Part shown: positions 19,101-28,274 of the stretch, in pieces
How positions within the stretch are numbered: position 1 is the first letter of the stretch
Layout: each line of letters starts with the position of its first letter
From: Hyphomonadaceae bacterium
Lineage (GTDB): Bacteria; Pseudomonadota; Alphaproteobacteria; Caulobacterales; Aquidulcibacteraceae
NCBI GenBank assembly: GCA_022841905.1
Contig: JALHQO010000013.1
Location: forward strand, 12,405 to 76,404
Length of the DNA stretch: 64,000 nt
Direction of reading: 5' to 3'
The notes under the pieces: model-generated
The model's input: the letters and a program-made list of their open reading frames with translations, nothing else
What the model was told of the DNA's origin: nothing
Database searches by the model: none
Translations under genes and position numbers: made by a program

Positions 19101-19753
19101 GTGCGCAACACCGGCGACAAGTACGCGTCCGCCACCGTCGTATCGGCGCGCGGCACGAACTTGATCAGGCCGCTGATCTCCGAACTGATGGAGATTTGCT
19201 CAAAACCCAATTCGCGCGCGATGGCGGCGAGTCTCTGCTCGTGCGCGGGATAAGCCCAGCCGTGCAGGCAAGCGATCGCAACCGCGCGGAAGCCATCTTT
19301 ATACGCCCCCGCCAGCGCCGCACGCGCGTGCGCTTCATCCAGTGGCGTCAGCACGTCGCCTTCGGCTGTCACCCGCTCGCGCGCTTCGATGACGCGCTTA
19401 TGCAGCAAGTCGGGCTTGACGATGTGCAGCGCAAAAATGTCCGGCCGGGCTTGCACGCCGATCTCGAGCGCGTCGCCGAACCCTTGCGTCACCACGAGCA
19501 CGACATCGGCGCCTTTGCGCTCCAACAGGGCGTTGGTCGCCACAGTGGTGCCCATGCGGACTTCGCCGATGGCATCCAGGCCGGCGTTGTGCTCCGCGAG
19601 GATCAGACGGATCGCTTCGCTGGCGGCGTCTTCGTAGCGGCCGGGGTTTATCGAGAGCAGCTTGCGAACGGTTTGCCTGCCGTCCGGCGCGCGCGCGACG
19701 ACGTCGGTGAACGTGCCGCCACGATCGATCCAGAACTGCCACCCGTCGCTCAT
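16181..19753 (-). CDS. Hydantoinase/oxoprolinase family protein, fused A+B domains (5-oxoprolinase-like)
   Basis: [19 protein letters not shown]...[14 protein letters not shown]...[16 protein letters not shown]...[15 protein letters not shown]...[22 protein letters not shown]. Confidence 0.95.
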   Translation of the reverse strand: MSDGWQFWIDRGGTFTDVVARAPDGRQTVRKLLSINPGRYEDAASEAIRLILAEHNAGLDAIGEVRMGTTVATNALLERKGADVVLVVTQGFGDALEIGVQARPDIFALHIVKPDLLHKRVIEARERVTAEGDVLTPLDEAHARAALAGAYKDGFRAVAIACLHGWAYPAHEQRLAAIARELGFEQISISSEISGLIKFVPRADTTVADAYLSPVLRTYVEAFEAGLHGPNAPNLLFMQSNGGLTSASAFRGRDAVLSGPAGGVVGMAAAAQRASFTHALGFDMGGTSTDVSHFAGAFERTHETVVAGVRLSAPMLHVHTVAAGGGSICFFDGMRLRVGPHSAGADPGPACYRGGGPLTVTDCNVLLGRVRPEFFPAIFGPNADQPLDADIVADKFATLCAEIESKSGRAITPEEAAEGFLTIANLSMAEAIKKISIQRGYNPADYALVAFGGAGGQHACAVADAVGIDTILLHPLAGVLSAWGMGLADVRAVAEATIEGTWNWGGTATELVERAYEALRTQGAENIAVTLTAHMKYEGADSTLPISLDQPEDLDALFVAEHQRRFGFTDPTRKIVMATLSAEAVAQSQIASGPPAPSPATAADIEPLPAGEGAGGPDQAMPAFARTAMNVGDAVKGPALIIEDGATTYVTPDWRARMSEQGDLILTRARPRAERTAIGTEADPILLEVFNNRFMGVAEEMGLALQTTASSVNIKERLDFSCAVFDETGGLVANAPHIPVHLGSMSDSVREIIRQRGASMQASDIYMLNAPHAGGTHLPDITVIAPIILDGDGTPAFFTAARGHHADIGGITPGSMPPDSKTVEEEGVLIENVLLVRHGAMLEAEARALFASGPHPARDIDRNIADLRAQIASVVRGGDELKRLVAHYGREGVAAYMRHVQNNAEEQIRRVIDKLSPGEIELPLDIGAHIRVAVTPDHASRTVKIDFTGTSAQDSGNFNAPLAITRAATLYVFRTLVDDNIPLNEGCLKPIEIIVPEGSLLNPKRGAAVVAGNVETSQVVVDALYGALGALAASQGTMNNFTFGDDKRQYYETICGGSGAGPSFDGASAVQTHMTNSRLTDPEVLETRFPVLVEEFSVRRSSGGAGAHKGGDGAVRRVRFREPMMAAILSNRRSTKPHGLNHGGDGASGVNRIERHNGKTEDLPARGKAQMRAGDVFVIETPGGGGFGRA
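17901..17980. repeat. Second member of the palindromic family: 27-bp arms (17901-17927 / 17954-17980, one mismatch), 26-nt loop, inside the oxoprolinase CDS
   Basis: TCTGGACCGCCGGCGCCCTCGCCGGCA ... TGCCGGCGAGGGCGCCGGCGGTCCGGA; left arm 22/27 identical to the 109-135 arm. Confidence 0.9.
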
Positions 19754-19866
19754 GCGGGGCGGACCATGCCAGCCGGCGCGGCGCACGCAAGTCTTAAGAG
19801 ATTGAACGCTTTGCGCCGGGGCGGCGGGCAGGCTAGTGTCGGTGAAAGACTACAGGGAGGCGGCGT

Positions 19867-21702
19867 TTGAAGCCGACCGATATTCGCGACCCGGACTACT
19901 TCCACAAAGTCGTCGATTGCCAGTGGGCCTGCCCGGCGCATACGCCGGTGCCGGAATATATCCGTCTGATCGCCGATCAGCGTTACGCCGACGCCTACAT
20001 GATCAATTGGAAGTCGAACGTGTTTCCCGGCATCCTCGGGCGCACCTGCGATCGGCCGTGCGAACCGGCCTGCCGGCGCGGGCGTGTGGAAGAGGCGCAG
20101 CAGGAAAAGCCGGAGCCGGTTGCGATCTGTCGCCTAAAGCGCGTCGCCGCCGACAATAAGGGCGAGATCGAACATTTGCTGCCGCCGAAGGCGGTGAAGA
20201 AGAACGGCAAGCGTGTCGCCTGCATTGGCGCCGGGCCCGCTTCGCTCACTGTCGCGCGCGACCTGCTGCCGCTCGGCTATGAGGTCCACATCTTCGACGG
20301 AGACGCGAAGGGCGGCGGCATGATCCGCACCCAGATCCCGCGATTCCGCCTGCCCGAGAGCGTGATCGACGAAGAGGTGAATTACATTCTCCGCTACGAG
20401 CCGGTGACGCATTTCGGCGAGCGCGTGGATTCGCTGAAAGCATTTCTGGCGCAAGGCTGGGACGCGGTTTTTGTCGGTACTGGCGCGCCGCGCGGTCGCG
20501 ATCTCGATTTGCCGGGTCAGAAAGAAGCTGGCGCCAACGTGCATATCGGGATCGACTGGCTCTCCAATGTTTCGTTCGAGCACACCGACAAAATCGGCAA
20601 GCGCGTTATCGTGCTGGGCGGCGGCAACACCGCCATGGATTGCTGCCGCACCTCGCGCCGCTTGGGCGGCGAGGACGTAAAGGTCATCGTCCGCTCCGGC
20701 TTTGACGAGATGAAGGCTTCGCCCTGGGAAAAAGAAGACGCCCAGCACGAAGGCATCCCGATCATCAATTTCCTCAACCCAAAGGAATTCACGCACGAGA
20801 ACGGCAAGCTCACCGGCGTGCTGTTTACGAAAATGCACTGGGTCGAGAAAGACGGAAAGCGGAAGCTCGAACCGACCGGCGAGCCGGATGTGCACTATGA
20901 GTGCGACGACGTGCTGATGGCCGTCGGCCAGGAGAACGCGTTCCCCTGGATTGAGCGCGATCTAGGCATGACGTTCGACAAATGGGGCATGCCCGTCGTC
21001 GATCCGGTGACGATGCAGTCTGATATTCCGAACGTGTTTTTCGGCGGTGACGCGGCGTTCGGGCCGAAGAACATCATCTGGGCCGTCGCACATGGCCACG
21101 ATGCGGCGGTATCGATCGATCTGTTCTTGAACAAGCAGGACGTCAGAGTTCGGCCGCCGCCAGGCGTATCGATGATGTCCACCAAAATGGGCATTCACGA
21201 ATGGGCCTATGACAACGACGTGTCGCTCGATCTTCGCTTCAAAGTGCCGATGGTTGAGCCCGAGGTCGCGCTGCGCAATGTGAAGGTGGAGGTCGAGAAG
21301 GGCTTCGATCCGCTGCTCGGCTACAAGGAAGCGCAACGCTGTTTGAATTGCGACATCCAGACGGTGTTCAAAGCCGATCTCTGTATCGAGTGCGATGCGT
21401 GCGTCGATATCTGCCCGATGGATTGCATCACCTTCACCGAGAACGGCGAAGAAGCGGAGCTACGCACGCGCCTCAGCGCGCCAGCGACCAATCTCACGCA
21501 GGACATTTACATCCAAGATGGCCTCAAGACTGGCCGAATCATGGCCAAGGACGAGGACGTGTGCCTGCATTGCGGCCTCTGCGCCGAACGCTGCCCGACC
21601 GGCGCTTGGGACATGCAGCATACGCTTATTGAAATGACCCATGCGGGTTGCGCCTCAAAGCCGCCGGCTAAGCGCCGGCGTGAGCCTGTCGCCGCCGAAT
21701 AG
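19867..21702 (+). CDS. GltD-like FAD/NAD(P) oxidoreductase with two C-terminal 4Fe-4S clusters
   Basis: CxxxC N-terminal Fe-S domain (CQWACPAHTPVPEYIRLI), GAGPASLTVARDLLPLGYEV, VLGGGNTAMDCCRTSRRLG, CIECDACVDICPMDCI and CLHCGLCAERCPTGAW. Confidence 0.9.
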   Translation: MKPTDIRDPDYFHKVVDCQWACPAHTPVPEYIRLIADQRYADAYMINWKSNVFPGILGRTCDRPCEPACRRGRVEEAQQEKPEPVAICRLKRVAADNKGEIEHLLPPKAVKKNGKRVACIGAGPASLTVARDLLPLGYEVHIFDGDAKGGGMIRTQIPRFRLPESVIDEEVNYILRYEPVTHFGERVDSLKAFLAQGWDAVFVGTGAPRGRDLDLPGQKEAGANVHIGIDWLSNVSFEHTDKIGKRVIVLGGGNTAMDCCRTSRRLGGEDVKVIVRSGFDEMKASPWEKEDAQHEGIPIINFLNPKEFTHENGKLTGVLFTKMHWVEKDGKRKLEPTGEPDVHYECDDVLMAVGQENAFPWIERDLGMTFDKWGMPVVDPVTMQSDIPNVFFGGDAAFGPKNIIWAVAHGHDAAVSIDLFLNKQDVRVRPPPGVSMMSTKMGIHEWAYDNDVSLDLRFKVPMVEPEVALRNVKVEVEKGFDPLLGYKEAQRCLNCDIQTVFKADLCIECDACVDICPMDCITFTENGEEAELRTRLSAPATNLTQDIYIQDGLKTGRIMAKDEDVCLHCGLCAERCPTGAWDMQHTLIEMTHAGCASKPPAKRRREPVAAE

Positions 21703-21843
21703 GGTGAAAACTGCGTTAGCCGGTTACCTAGACGGAACCAATGTCTGGCGGGCGCGTAGGTCTCATGTGCGCGACGTGGCCTCAGGGCGACGCCGCTATG
21801 GGACGACGCCGCGCGCGCTTCGCTCATCCTAAAGGGGATCACC

Positions 21844-22146
21844 ATGATTCGTCGTATCGCCACCGCAGCCGCGGTCAGCTTCGCTCTCGCCTCGATCGCC
21901 GCTCCGGCCATGGCTGAAACCGAGTTCCGCACCGCCGAGCCGCAAGCGTTCTCGTCGCAAGAGCTCCAACAATATGGCCTCGACGCCGCGACCACCGAGC
22001 GCGCCATCGATCTGCAAAGCCAAGGCTACGAAATCCGCGTTCTGTCGGACGAAGAAGCCGCCAACTACCAAGCCGGCATCACCGACAATCAGTGGCTTCT
22101 GCTCGGCATTCTGGCCGGCGTGATCATCATCGCGGTCGCGCTCTAA
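21844..22146 (+). CDS. Small secreted/membrane protein: signal peptide + C-terminal TM (PA2779-like)
   Basis: MIRRIATAAAVSFALASIAAPAMAE leader; C-terminal LLLGILAGVIIIAVAL; LSDEEAANY motif. Confidence 0.65.
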   Translation: MIRRIATAAAVSFALASIAAPAMAETEFRTAEPQAFSSQELQQYGLDAATTERAIDLQSQGYEIRVLSDEEAANYQAGITDNQWLLLGILAGVIIIAVAL

Positions 22147-22150
22147 TCCT

Positions 22151-22876
22151 ATGCTTCGAGGCTTAGGTCTCGGGAGCTTAATGCTGTCGCTGTGTGTCGC
22201 GGGCTGCGCGCTTAGCCCAAACTCGACCATCGATGAGTTCGCCGACAATAGCGGCAGCAATAGCTTCGAGATTTTCGATCGCAGAGCGTCGCCGTCGGCG
22301 CTGGTCTTGGCTGTCGAGCATGACCGCCAGACCAGAGGCCCGTCGTGCGGCGCTCATGCGCTCGCCAGCGTCGTGAACTATTGGCGCGGCCCGGGTACAC
22401 TGACGGGTGATGCACTCTACCACGATCACCCGCCCGCCGACGGCGCCGGGTATTCCATGACAGAATTGCTCACGCTCGCACGTGCACAAAACTTGCTCGC
22501 AAGTGCGGTGGCTATGCCGCAGCAGGGCCTCATCCGCGAACTCGAAGCCGGGCGGCCCGTGCTCGTTCCGGTTCGGCTCCCGTCCATTTACGTGCAGCAG
22601 CGCACGCTGCCGGGCGGCGACATCCCGATTGTCGGCATCGCGCGCAATACGTTGATCTACCGCGCCGCGCGCACCTCCGAGGTCGGCAATCTGGCGATGG
22701 TGAATCACTATTTGCTGGTCGTCGGCTATGACGAGGAGCGCTTCATCGTCGTCGAGCCCGTCATGGGCTACCGAACCATTAGCGCCGATAAGCTTGAGCG
22801 CTATCGCCGCGCCTTCCAGGACGCGGCCATCGTCTTTAGCGCGCCCGGCGGGGCTGCGCCCCGGCCCACCGCCTAG
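22151..22876 (+). CDS. C39-like cysteine peptidase lipoprotein (PA2778-like)
   Basis: SLCVAGCALS lipobox; RGPSCGAHALASVVNYW (Cys), NHYLLVVGYDEERFIVVEPVMG (His/Asp). Confidence 0.78.
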   Translation: MLRGLGLGSLMLSLCVAGCALSPNSTIDEFADNSGSNSFEIFDRRASPSALVLAVEHDRQTRGPSCGAHALASVVNYWRGPGTLTGDALYHDHPPADGAGYSMTELLTLARAQNLLASAVAMPQQGLIRELEAGRPVLVPVRLPSIYVQQRTLPGGDIPIVGIARNTLIYRAARTSEVGNLAMVNHYLLVVGYDEERFIVVEPVMGYRTISADKLERYRRAFQDAAIVFSAPGGAAPRPTA

Positions 22877-22966
22877 ACATCGACGCTTCATTTGCCGCGC
22901 GTCCCCGGCTATGAAGGGGAACCCGCGCGGAGCGTCCTGAGGCGGGCAACAAGGCGCGCGCTACGC

Positions 22967-24802
22967 ATGTCGAAGCCCCTGGCTGCTACGAACGATTTCG
23001 TCGTCAAATTCGCCAATGTGAACGGTTCGGGGTCGGCCTCAGCCAATGGCCTATTCGCCAAGGTGATCTTGCGCATGGGCGTGCCGGTGGGCGCGCGCAA
23101 CATTTTCCCCTCGAACATTCAGGGCCTGCCGACTTGGTACGAGGTGCGCATCTCGGAAGAGGGCTGGCTCGGGCGCCGTGGCGGCGTCGATCTGATGGTC
23201 GCGATGAACCCGCAAACCTGGGACGCCGACGTCAAATCGATCGAGCCCGGCGGCTATCTTTTGTACGATTCATCAAAGCCGCTGCCGGCGTCGAAATTCC
23301 GGGACGACATCACCATTATCGGCGCGCCGCTGACGGAGCTGATCGCCGCGGAGTTCGCCGATCCGCGCCAGCGCCAGCTGTTTAAGAACATCTGTTATGT
23401 CGGCGTGCTCGCCAATTTGTTGGGTCTCGAGTCCGATGCGCTGAAGCAGCTGTTGACCGAGGAGTTCAAGGGCAAGGACAAGCTCATCGAGCCGAACTTC
23501 AAGGCGTTCGAGATCGGCCGCAAGTTCGCCGAAGAACAGCTCGCGCCAATCGGGCTGCGTGTGAAGCGCGCCGATAAGGTGGGCGATCGCATCTTCGTCG
23601 AAGGCAACGAAGCGGCTGGCCTCGGCGCCGTCTATGGCGGCGCGACCTTCTGCGCCTGGTATCCGATCACACCGTCGACCTCGCTCGCCGAAGGCTTCGA
23701 GAAGCACGCCAGCAAGCTCCGCGTCGATGCCGATGGCAAGAAGCGCTACGCCATCGTGCAAGCCGAAGACGAGATCGCCTCGATCGGCATGGTGATGGGC
23801 GCCGGCTGGGCTGGTTCGCGCGCCTTCACGTGCACGTCAGGCCCCGGCATTTCGCTGATGAACGAGTTCGTCGGCTTTTCCTATTACGCCGAAATCCCCG
23901 CCGTGATCTTCGACGTGCAACGCGGCGGGCCCTCAACCGGCATGCCGACACGCACGCAGCAATCGGATCTGCTGCTCGCCGCTTATGCATCGCATGGCGA
24001 CACCAAGCACCCAATGCTCTTCCCTGCGAACCCGACCGAGTGTTTCGAGTTCGCCGCGCAGGCCTTCGATCTCGCGGATTTCTTTCAGACCACGATCTTC
24101 GTGATGCTCGAACTCGATGTCGGCATGCAGGAATGGCTGTGCGAGCCGTTCACGTGGGACGCTACCCGCAAGCTCAATCGCGGCAAGGTGCTGAGCTACG
24201 ATCATTTGGAGCAGGGCGTCGCTTTTGGCCGCTATCGCGACGTCGATGGCGATGCCGTGCCGTACCGCACCTATCCCGGCACGCACCCGACGAAGGGCTC
24301 GTACTTCACCCGCGGCTCCAGCCACGACAAGGATGCGCGCTACAGCGAACGCGGCGAGGATTACACCGAAGGTATGCAACGCCTCCTGCGCAAATGGGAG
24401 ACGATGAAGAAATACATGCCGGCGCCGATCGTGCGCAAAGCGTCACGCCGCACGCCCGATGGCGTCATCTATATTGGCTCGACCGGCCCGGCGATGAAGG
24501 AAGCGCATCACGCGCTCGAGGAGATGGGTGTGCATCTCGATTCGATGCGCATTCGTGGGTTTCCGTTTCAGGACGAAGTGTTCGAATTCATCCGCGACCA
24601 CGAGCAAGTGTTCGTGGTCGAGCAAAACCGCGACGCGCAGCTGAAATCACTGTTGGTGAATGAGGGCGGCGTGCATCCCGCGCGCCTCGTCTCCATTCTC
24701 CACTATGACGGCACGCCGATCACCGCGCGCTTCATCGTCAAAGCCATCGCCGACAAGCTGAAGGCCGTGCCTGACGCCGCTCTCCGGGAAAACGTGACAT
24801 GA
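22967..24802 (+). CDS. korA: 2-oxoacid:acceptor oxidoreductase, alpha subunit
   Basis: VNGSGSASANGLFAKVILRMG...GGATFCAWYPITPSTSLAEGFE...QAEDEIASIGMVMGAGWAGSRAFTCTSGPGISLM. Confidence 0.92.
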   Translation: MSKPLAATNDFVVKFANVNGSGSASANGLFAKVILRMGVPVGARNIFPSNIQGLPTWYEVRISEEGWLGRRGGVDLMVAMNPQTWDADVKSIEPGGYLLYDSSKPLPASKFRDDITIIGAPLTELIAAEFADPRQRQLFKNICYVGVLANLLGLESDALKQLLTEEFKGKDKLIEPNFKAFEIGRKFAEEQLAPIGLRVKRADKVGDRIFVEGNEAAGLGAVYGGATFCAWYPITPSTSLAEGFEKHASKLRVDADGKKRYAIVQAEDEIASIGMVMGAGWAGSRAFTCTSGPGISLMNEFVGFSYYAEIPAVIFDVQRGGPSTGMPTRTQQSDLLLAAYASHGDTKHPMLFPANPTECFEFAAQAFDLADFFQTTIFVMLELDVGMQEWLCEPFTWDATRKLNRGKVLSYDHLEQGVAFGRYRDVDGDAVPYRTYPGTHPTKGSYFTRGSSHDKDARYSERGEDYTEGMQRLLRKWETMKKYMPAPIVRKASRRTPDGVIYIGSTGPAMKEAHHALEEMGVHLDSMRIRGFPFQDEVFEFIRDHEQVFVVEQNRDAQLKSLLVNEGGVHPARLVSILHYDGTPITARFIVKAIADKLKAVPDAALRENVT

Positions 24803-25854
24803 CCTACATCGCCAAACCGTCGCTGCATCACCCGTCGCTGGAAAAGAATGCGCTCGGCTTCACGCGCCGCGATTATGAGGGGCGCATCTCCACGCTCTGC
24901 GCCGGCTGCGGGCATGATTCGATCAGTGCCGCGATCATCCAAGCGTGCTTTGAAATCGATCTCGCGCCGCATCGGCTGGCGAAATTTTCGGGCATCGGCT
25001 GTTCGTCGAAGACGCCGGATTATTTCGTCAGCCCGGCGCACGGCTTCAACGCCGTCCACGGCCGCATGCCGTCCGTACTCACCGGCGCCAATATCGCGGC
25101 GAAGGATTTGATCTATCTCGGCGTCAGCGGGGATGGCGACACCGCCTCGATCGGCCTCGGCCAATTCGCGCACGCCGTGCGGCGCGGTGTGAACATGACG
25201 TACATCGTCGAAAACAACGGCGTCTACGGCCTCACTAAAGGCCAGTTCTCCGCCACCTCCGACAAAGGCTCGAAGGCTAAGAAGGGCGCGGAGAACAAGG
25301 ATAGCGCTATCGATCTCGTCATGCTCGCGCTGCAACTCGGCGCGACCTATGTCGGCCGCTCGTTCTCCGGCGATAAGCACCAGTTGGTGCCGCTGATCAA
25401 AGGCGCGCTCTCGCACAAGGGCACGGCGATCCTCGATGTGATCAGCCCGTGCGTGGCGTTCAACAATCATGTCGGCTCAACCAAGAGCTTCGATTATGTG
25501 CGCGCCCACAACGAAGCCGTGAACCGCATGGACGTCATCACCCCGCGCACGCCGATCGTCGCGGACTATAAGCCCGGCGAACTGAAAGAAGTCCGCCAGC
25601 ATGACGGTTCGATCCTGCGCCTGCGCAAGCTGGAAGACGACTACGACTCAACCGATCGCTACGCCGCGCTGAGCTATCTCGCGCGCAAGTCTGCCGAAGG
25701 CGAGATCGTGACGGGGCTTCTCTTCGTCGATCCGGACGCCAGCGATCTGCACGATAATCTCAACACCGTCGATTGCGCGCTGAACAAGCTGGAAGACGCG
25801 GAACTCGTGCCGCCCGTGAGCGCGCTGGAGAAGATCAACGATGGGTTTCGGTGA
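24799..25854 (+). CDS. korB: 2-oxoacid:ferredoxin oxidoreductase, beta subunit
   Basis: TLCAGCGHDSISAAIIQ...SGIGCSSKTPDYF...GVSGDGDTASIGLGQFAHAVRRGVNMTYIVENNGVYGLTKGQ (TPP motif). Confidence 0.94.
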   Translation: MTYIAKPSLHHPSLEKNALGFTRRDYEGRISTLCAGCGHDSISAAIIQACFEIDLAPHRLAKFSGIGCSSKTPDYFVSPAHGFNAVHGRMPSVLTGANIAAKDLIYLGVSGDGDTASIGLGQFAHAVRRGVNMTYIVENNGVYGLTKGQFSATSDKGSKAKKGAENKDSAIDLVMLALQLGATYVGRSFSGDKHQLVPLIKGALSHKGTAILDVISPCVAFNNHVGSTKSFDYVRAHNEAVNRMDVITPRTPIVADYKPGELKEVRQHDGSILRLRKLEDDYDSTDRYAALSYLARKSAEGEIVTGLLFVDPDASDLHDNLNTVDCALNKLEDAELVPPVSALEKINDGFR

Positions 25855-25863
25855 GCGTCATGC

Positions 25864-26064
25864 ATGGATGAGCGATGGATTGCCATCCTGATGCTGGTCT
25901 TCTTCTGTTTCGATTTTTGGCGTGCCCTCGATAGAAGTGAGTTCTTCGGAAGGCCGTGGCCAGGAATCTCGCGAGATGATGGGGTAGCTTTCTGGTGCTT
26001 TCAGGCTTTCCGGGCGGTCGCCATTTTGTTCATCATCGGCATGCTTTTGCAGCTCGATATATAG
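25864..26064 (+). CDS. Small hypothetical membrane protein
   Basis: 66 aa, two hydrophobic segments; composition less GC-rich than its neighbours. Confidence 0.45.
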   Translation: MDERWIAILMLVFFCFDFWRALDRSEFFGRPWPGISRDDGVAFWCFQAFRAVAILFIIGMLLQLDI

Positions 26065-26081
26065 CTGGTGAAAACGCCACC

Positions 26082-27317
26082 TCACCCAAACCGCTCAACC
26101 CTAAACGGCGCAAGATCAAACGCTGGCGCTCTACCTGTCGCCAGCGCGCAGATCACCTCGCTGGTAATCGGCGCCTCGGTCAGCCCCAAATGCGCGTGCC
26201 CGAACGCGTAGAGCACGTTCGGCGCGCGCTCCAATCTTCCGATCGCCGGCACAAAATCCGGCAGCGACGGCCTCGAGCCGACCCAACGCTGCGGCGCCGG
26301 CGAAAATTGCACGCCAAGCCCCGCCACGCGGCTCTGCAAGCGCCGCCATTTGCGCTCGTCGCCTGGCGCGTCGGGTGAGCCGAACTCCACGAAACTCGTC
26401 GCGCGCAAGGAGCTGGTGAAGCGCGAGAGCACGACGAAATGTTCGTCGAACACGGTCGTCGGCAGATCGCGCGGCCAGTTCGTCTCGGGGCTCTGAATGT
26501 GATAGCCGCGCTCGCCGATCACCGGCGCATGCACGCCCAGCATCGCCATCACCCGCCCGGACCACGCGCCCGCGCTCACCAACACCGCATCCGCCTCGCG
26601 CGCAGCGCCCGAAGCCAGCGTCACCCGCGCTGGCGGCCCGGCGCTCACATTCGTCGCGCTATCTTTCACGATCTCGCCGCCGCGCTCCGCGCATGAAGCC
26701 AGGATCGCCTCGCGCGCGCCTTGCGGATCGCTCACTTGTCCGCCGCCGGTGAAGCGCACAGCGGCATGGGGCAGGCGGCTCAACACGCCGCCATAGCGCG
26801 CCAATTCATCAGCGCTCGCTTCGCGATAGCTGGACGTGCCCCAATTGGCCTTCGCAAACGCTTTCAAACCGCGCTCCGCGCCTTCGGGCGTCATCCAAGC
26901 CGTGAAGTGGCCGTGCGGCAGCACCATCTCCGGCTTGCCAACCAAGTCGGCGATGCGCTGCCAAGCCGGCATGGATTGCTCCAATAGCGCGCTCAACGCC
27001 TCGCGCCCGCGCGCGAACCGCGCCGGATCGCACGCCGCCAGAAAGCGCATCGACCATGGCGTCCAGAGCGCCACATCGGTCCAGCGAAAATCGAGCGGTC
27101 CGCCTGCGCCGAAACTCGATCGCGGCGCGCGCAGCACATTGCCCCACGCCGACCATGGGCTGACCTGCTCGGGCCCCAAGTGCCCCGCATTGCCGTACGA
27201 TGCGCCGCGCTTCGGATCGCCCGGATCGATCAGAGTGCTCTGCACGCCCGCCGCCTGCAGCCGCAGCGCACACGACGCGCCAACGATGCCGCCGCCAATG
27301 ATCAGAATGGATTTCAT
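26082..27317 (-). CDS. FAD-dependent D-amino-acid dehydrogenase, probable D-hydroxyproline dehydrogenase
   Basis: MKSILIIGGGIVGASCALRLQAAGVQSTLID; context with hydroxyproline genes; VLYAFGHAHLGLTEAP. Confidence 0.88.
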   Translation of the reverse strand: MKSILIIGGGIVGASCALRLQAAGVQSTLIDPGDPKRGASYGNAGHLGPEQVSPWSAWGNVLRAPRSSFGAGGPLDFRWTDVALWTPWSMRFLAACDPARFARGREALSALLEQSMPAWQRIADLVGKPEMVLPHGHFTAWMTPEGAERGLKAFAKANWGTSSYREASADELARYGGVLSRLPHAAVRFTGGGQVSDPQGAREAILASCAERGGEIVKDSATNVSAGPPARVTLASGAAREADAVLVSAGAWSGRVMAMLGVHAPVIGERGYHIQSPETNWPRDLPTTVFDEHFVVLSRFTSSLRATSFVEFGSPDAPGDERKWRRLQSRVAGLGVQFSPAPQRWVGSRPSLPDFVPAIGRLERAPNVLYAFGHAHLGLTEAPITSEVICALATGRAPAFDLAPFRVERFG

Positions 27318-27365
27318 GCGTCTCTCGGATCGTATAGGTTCGATCTGTTGGCAAGCGAGGTTTCA

Positions 27366-28274
27366 ATGCAGGTCTCATGGGCGGGCGTTTTTCCGGCGGC
27401 GACCACGCAATTCGCGCCAGACCTCTCTATCGATCTTACGGCGACCCAACGCGTGCAGGACGCCTTGGTGCGTGACGGCGTCCACGGCCTCATCGTCATG
27501 GGCACGGTCGGCGAAAACAATTCGCTGGAGCCCGATGAGAAGCGCACCGTGCTCAAAGCGGCGGTCGAAGCAGTGAACGGCCGCGTGCCGGTGATCGCCG
27601 GCGTCTCGGAGTTCGACACCAAACGCGCCATCGCCTTCGCGCGCGACGCGGAGAAGTCGGGCGTTGGGGGACTAATGCTCTTGCCGGCCATGGTTTATGT
27701 GCCGACGGAGGAGGAATTGGTCTCGCATTTCCTAGCCGTTGCGGGGGCAACCGAGCTGCCAATCATGCTCTACAACAATCCGCCAGCGTACCGCGTGAGC
27801 CTCAGTGTTGAAGCGGTCAAGCGCCTGGCTGAGCACCGAAACATCGTGTGCCTAAAGGAAAGCGCGCCCGATACGCGCCGTTTCACCGATCTCTACAACG
27901 CGCTCGGCGATCGCTTCATTTTGTTTGCTGGCTTGGATGATGTGGCGCTTGAAGGCTTGGTGCTCGGCGCGAAGGGCTGGGTGTCCGGCCTCACCAACGC
28001 ATTCCCGAAAGAATCACTCGCGCTCTACGAAGCGACCGTCGCCGGCGATCTCGAAACCGCTCGTGCGATTTATCGCTGGTTCATGCCGCTGCTGCACTTG
28101 GACGCCGAGCACGACCTCGTCCAGTCGATCAAGCTCGCGGAGCAGATCATGGGCCGCGGCAGCGAACGCGTGCGTCCGCCGCGCTATGTGCTGACCGGCG
28201 CGCGCCGCGCGGAGGTGAGCGCGCTTGTTGAACAAGCCGCCGCGACGCGGCCAGAGCTGAAAGCCGCCGCGTGA
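27366..28274 (+). CDS. DapA-family lyase, probable 1-pyrroline-4-hydroxy-2-carboxylate deaminase
   Basis: GLIVMGTVGENNSLEPDEK, IMLYNNPPAY, IVCLKESAPD (Schiff-base Lys). Confidence 0.87.
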   Translation: MQVSWAGVFPAATTQFAPDLSIDLTATQRVQDALVRDGVHGLIVMGTVGENNSLEPDEKRTVLKAAVEAVNGRVPVIAGVSEFDTKRAIAFARDAEKSGVGGLMLLPAMVYVPTEEELVSHFLAVAGATELPIMLYNNPPAYRVSLSVEAVKRLAEHRNIVCLKESAPDTRRFTDLYNALGDRFILFAGLDDVALEGLVLGAKGWVSGLTNAFPKESLALYEATVAGDLETARAIYRWFMPLLHLDAEHDLVQSIKLAEQIMGRGSERVRPPRYVLTGARRAEVSALVEQAAATRPELKAAA

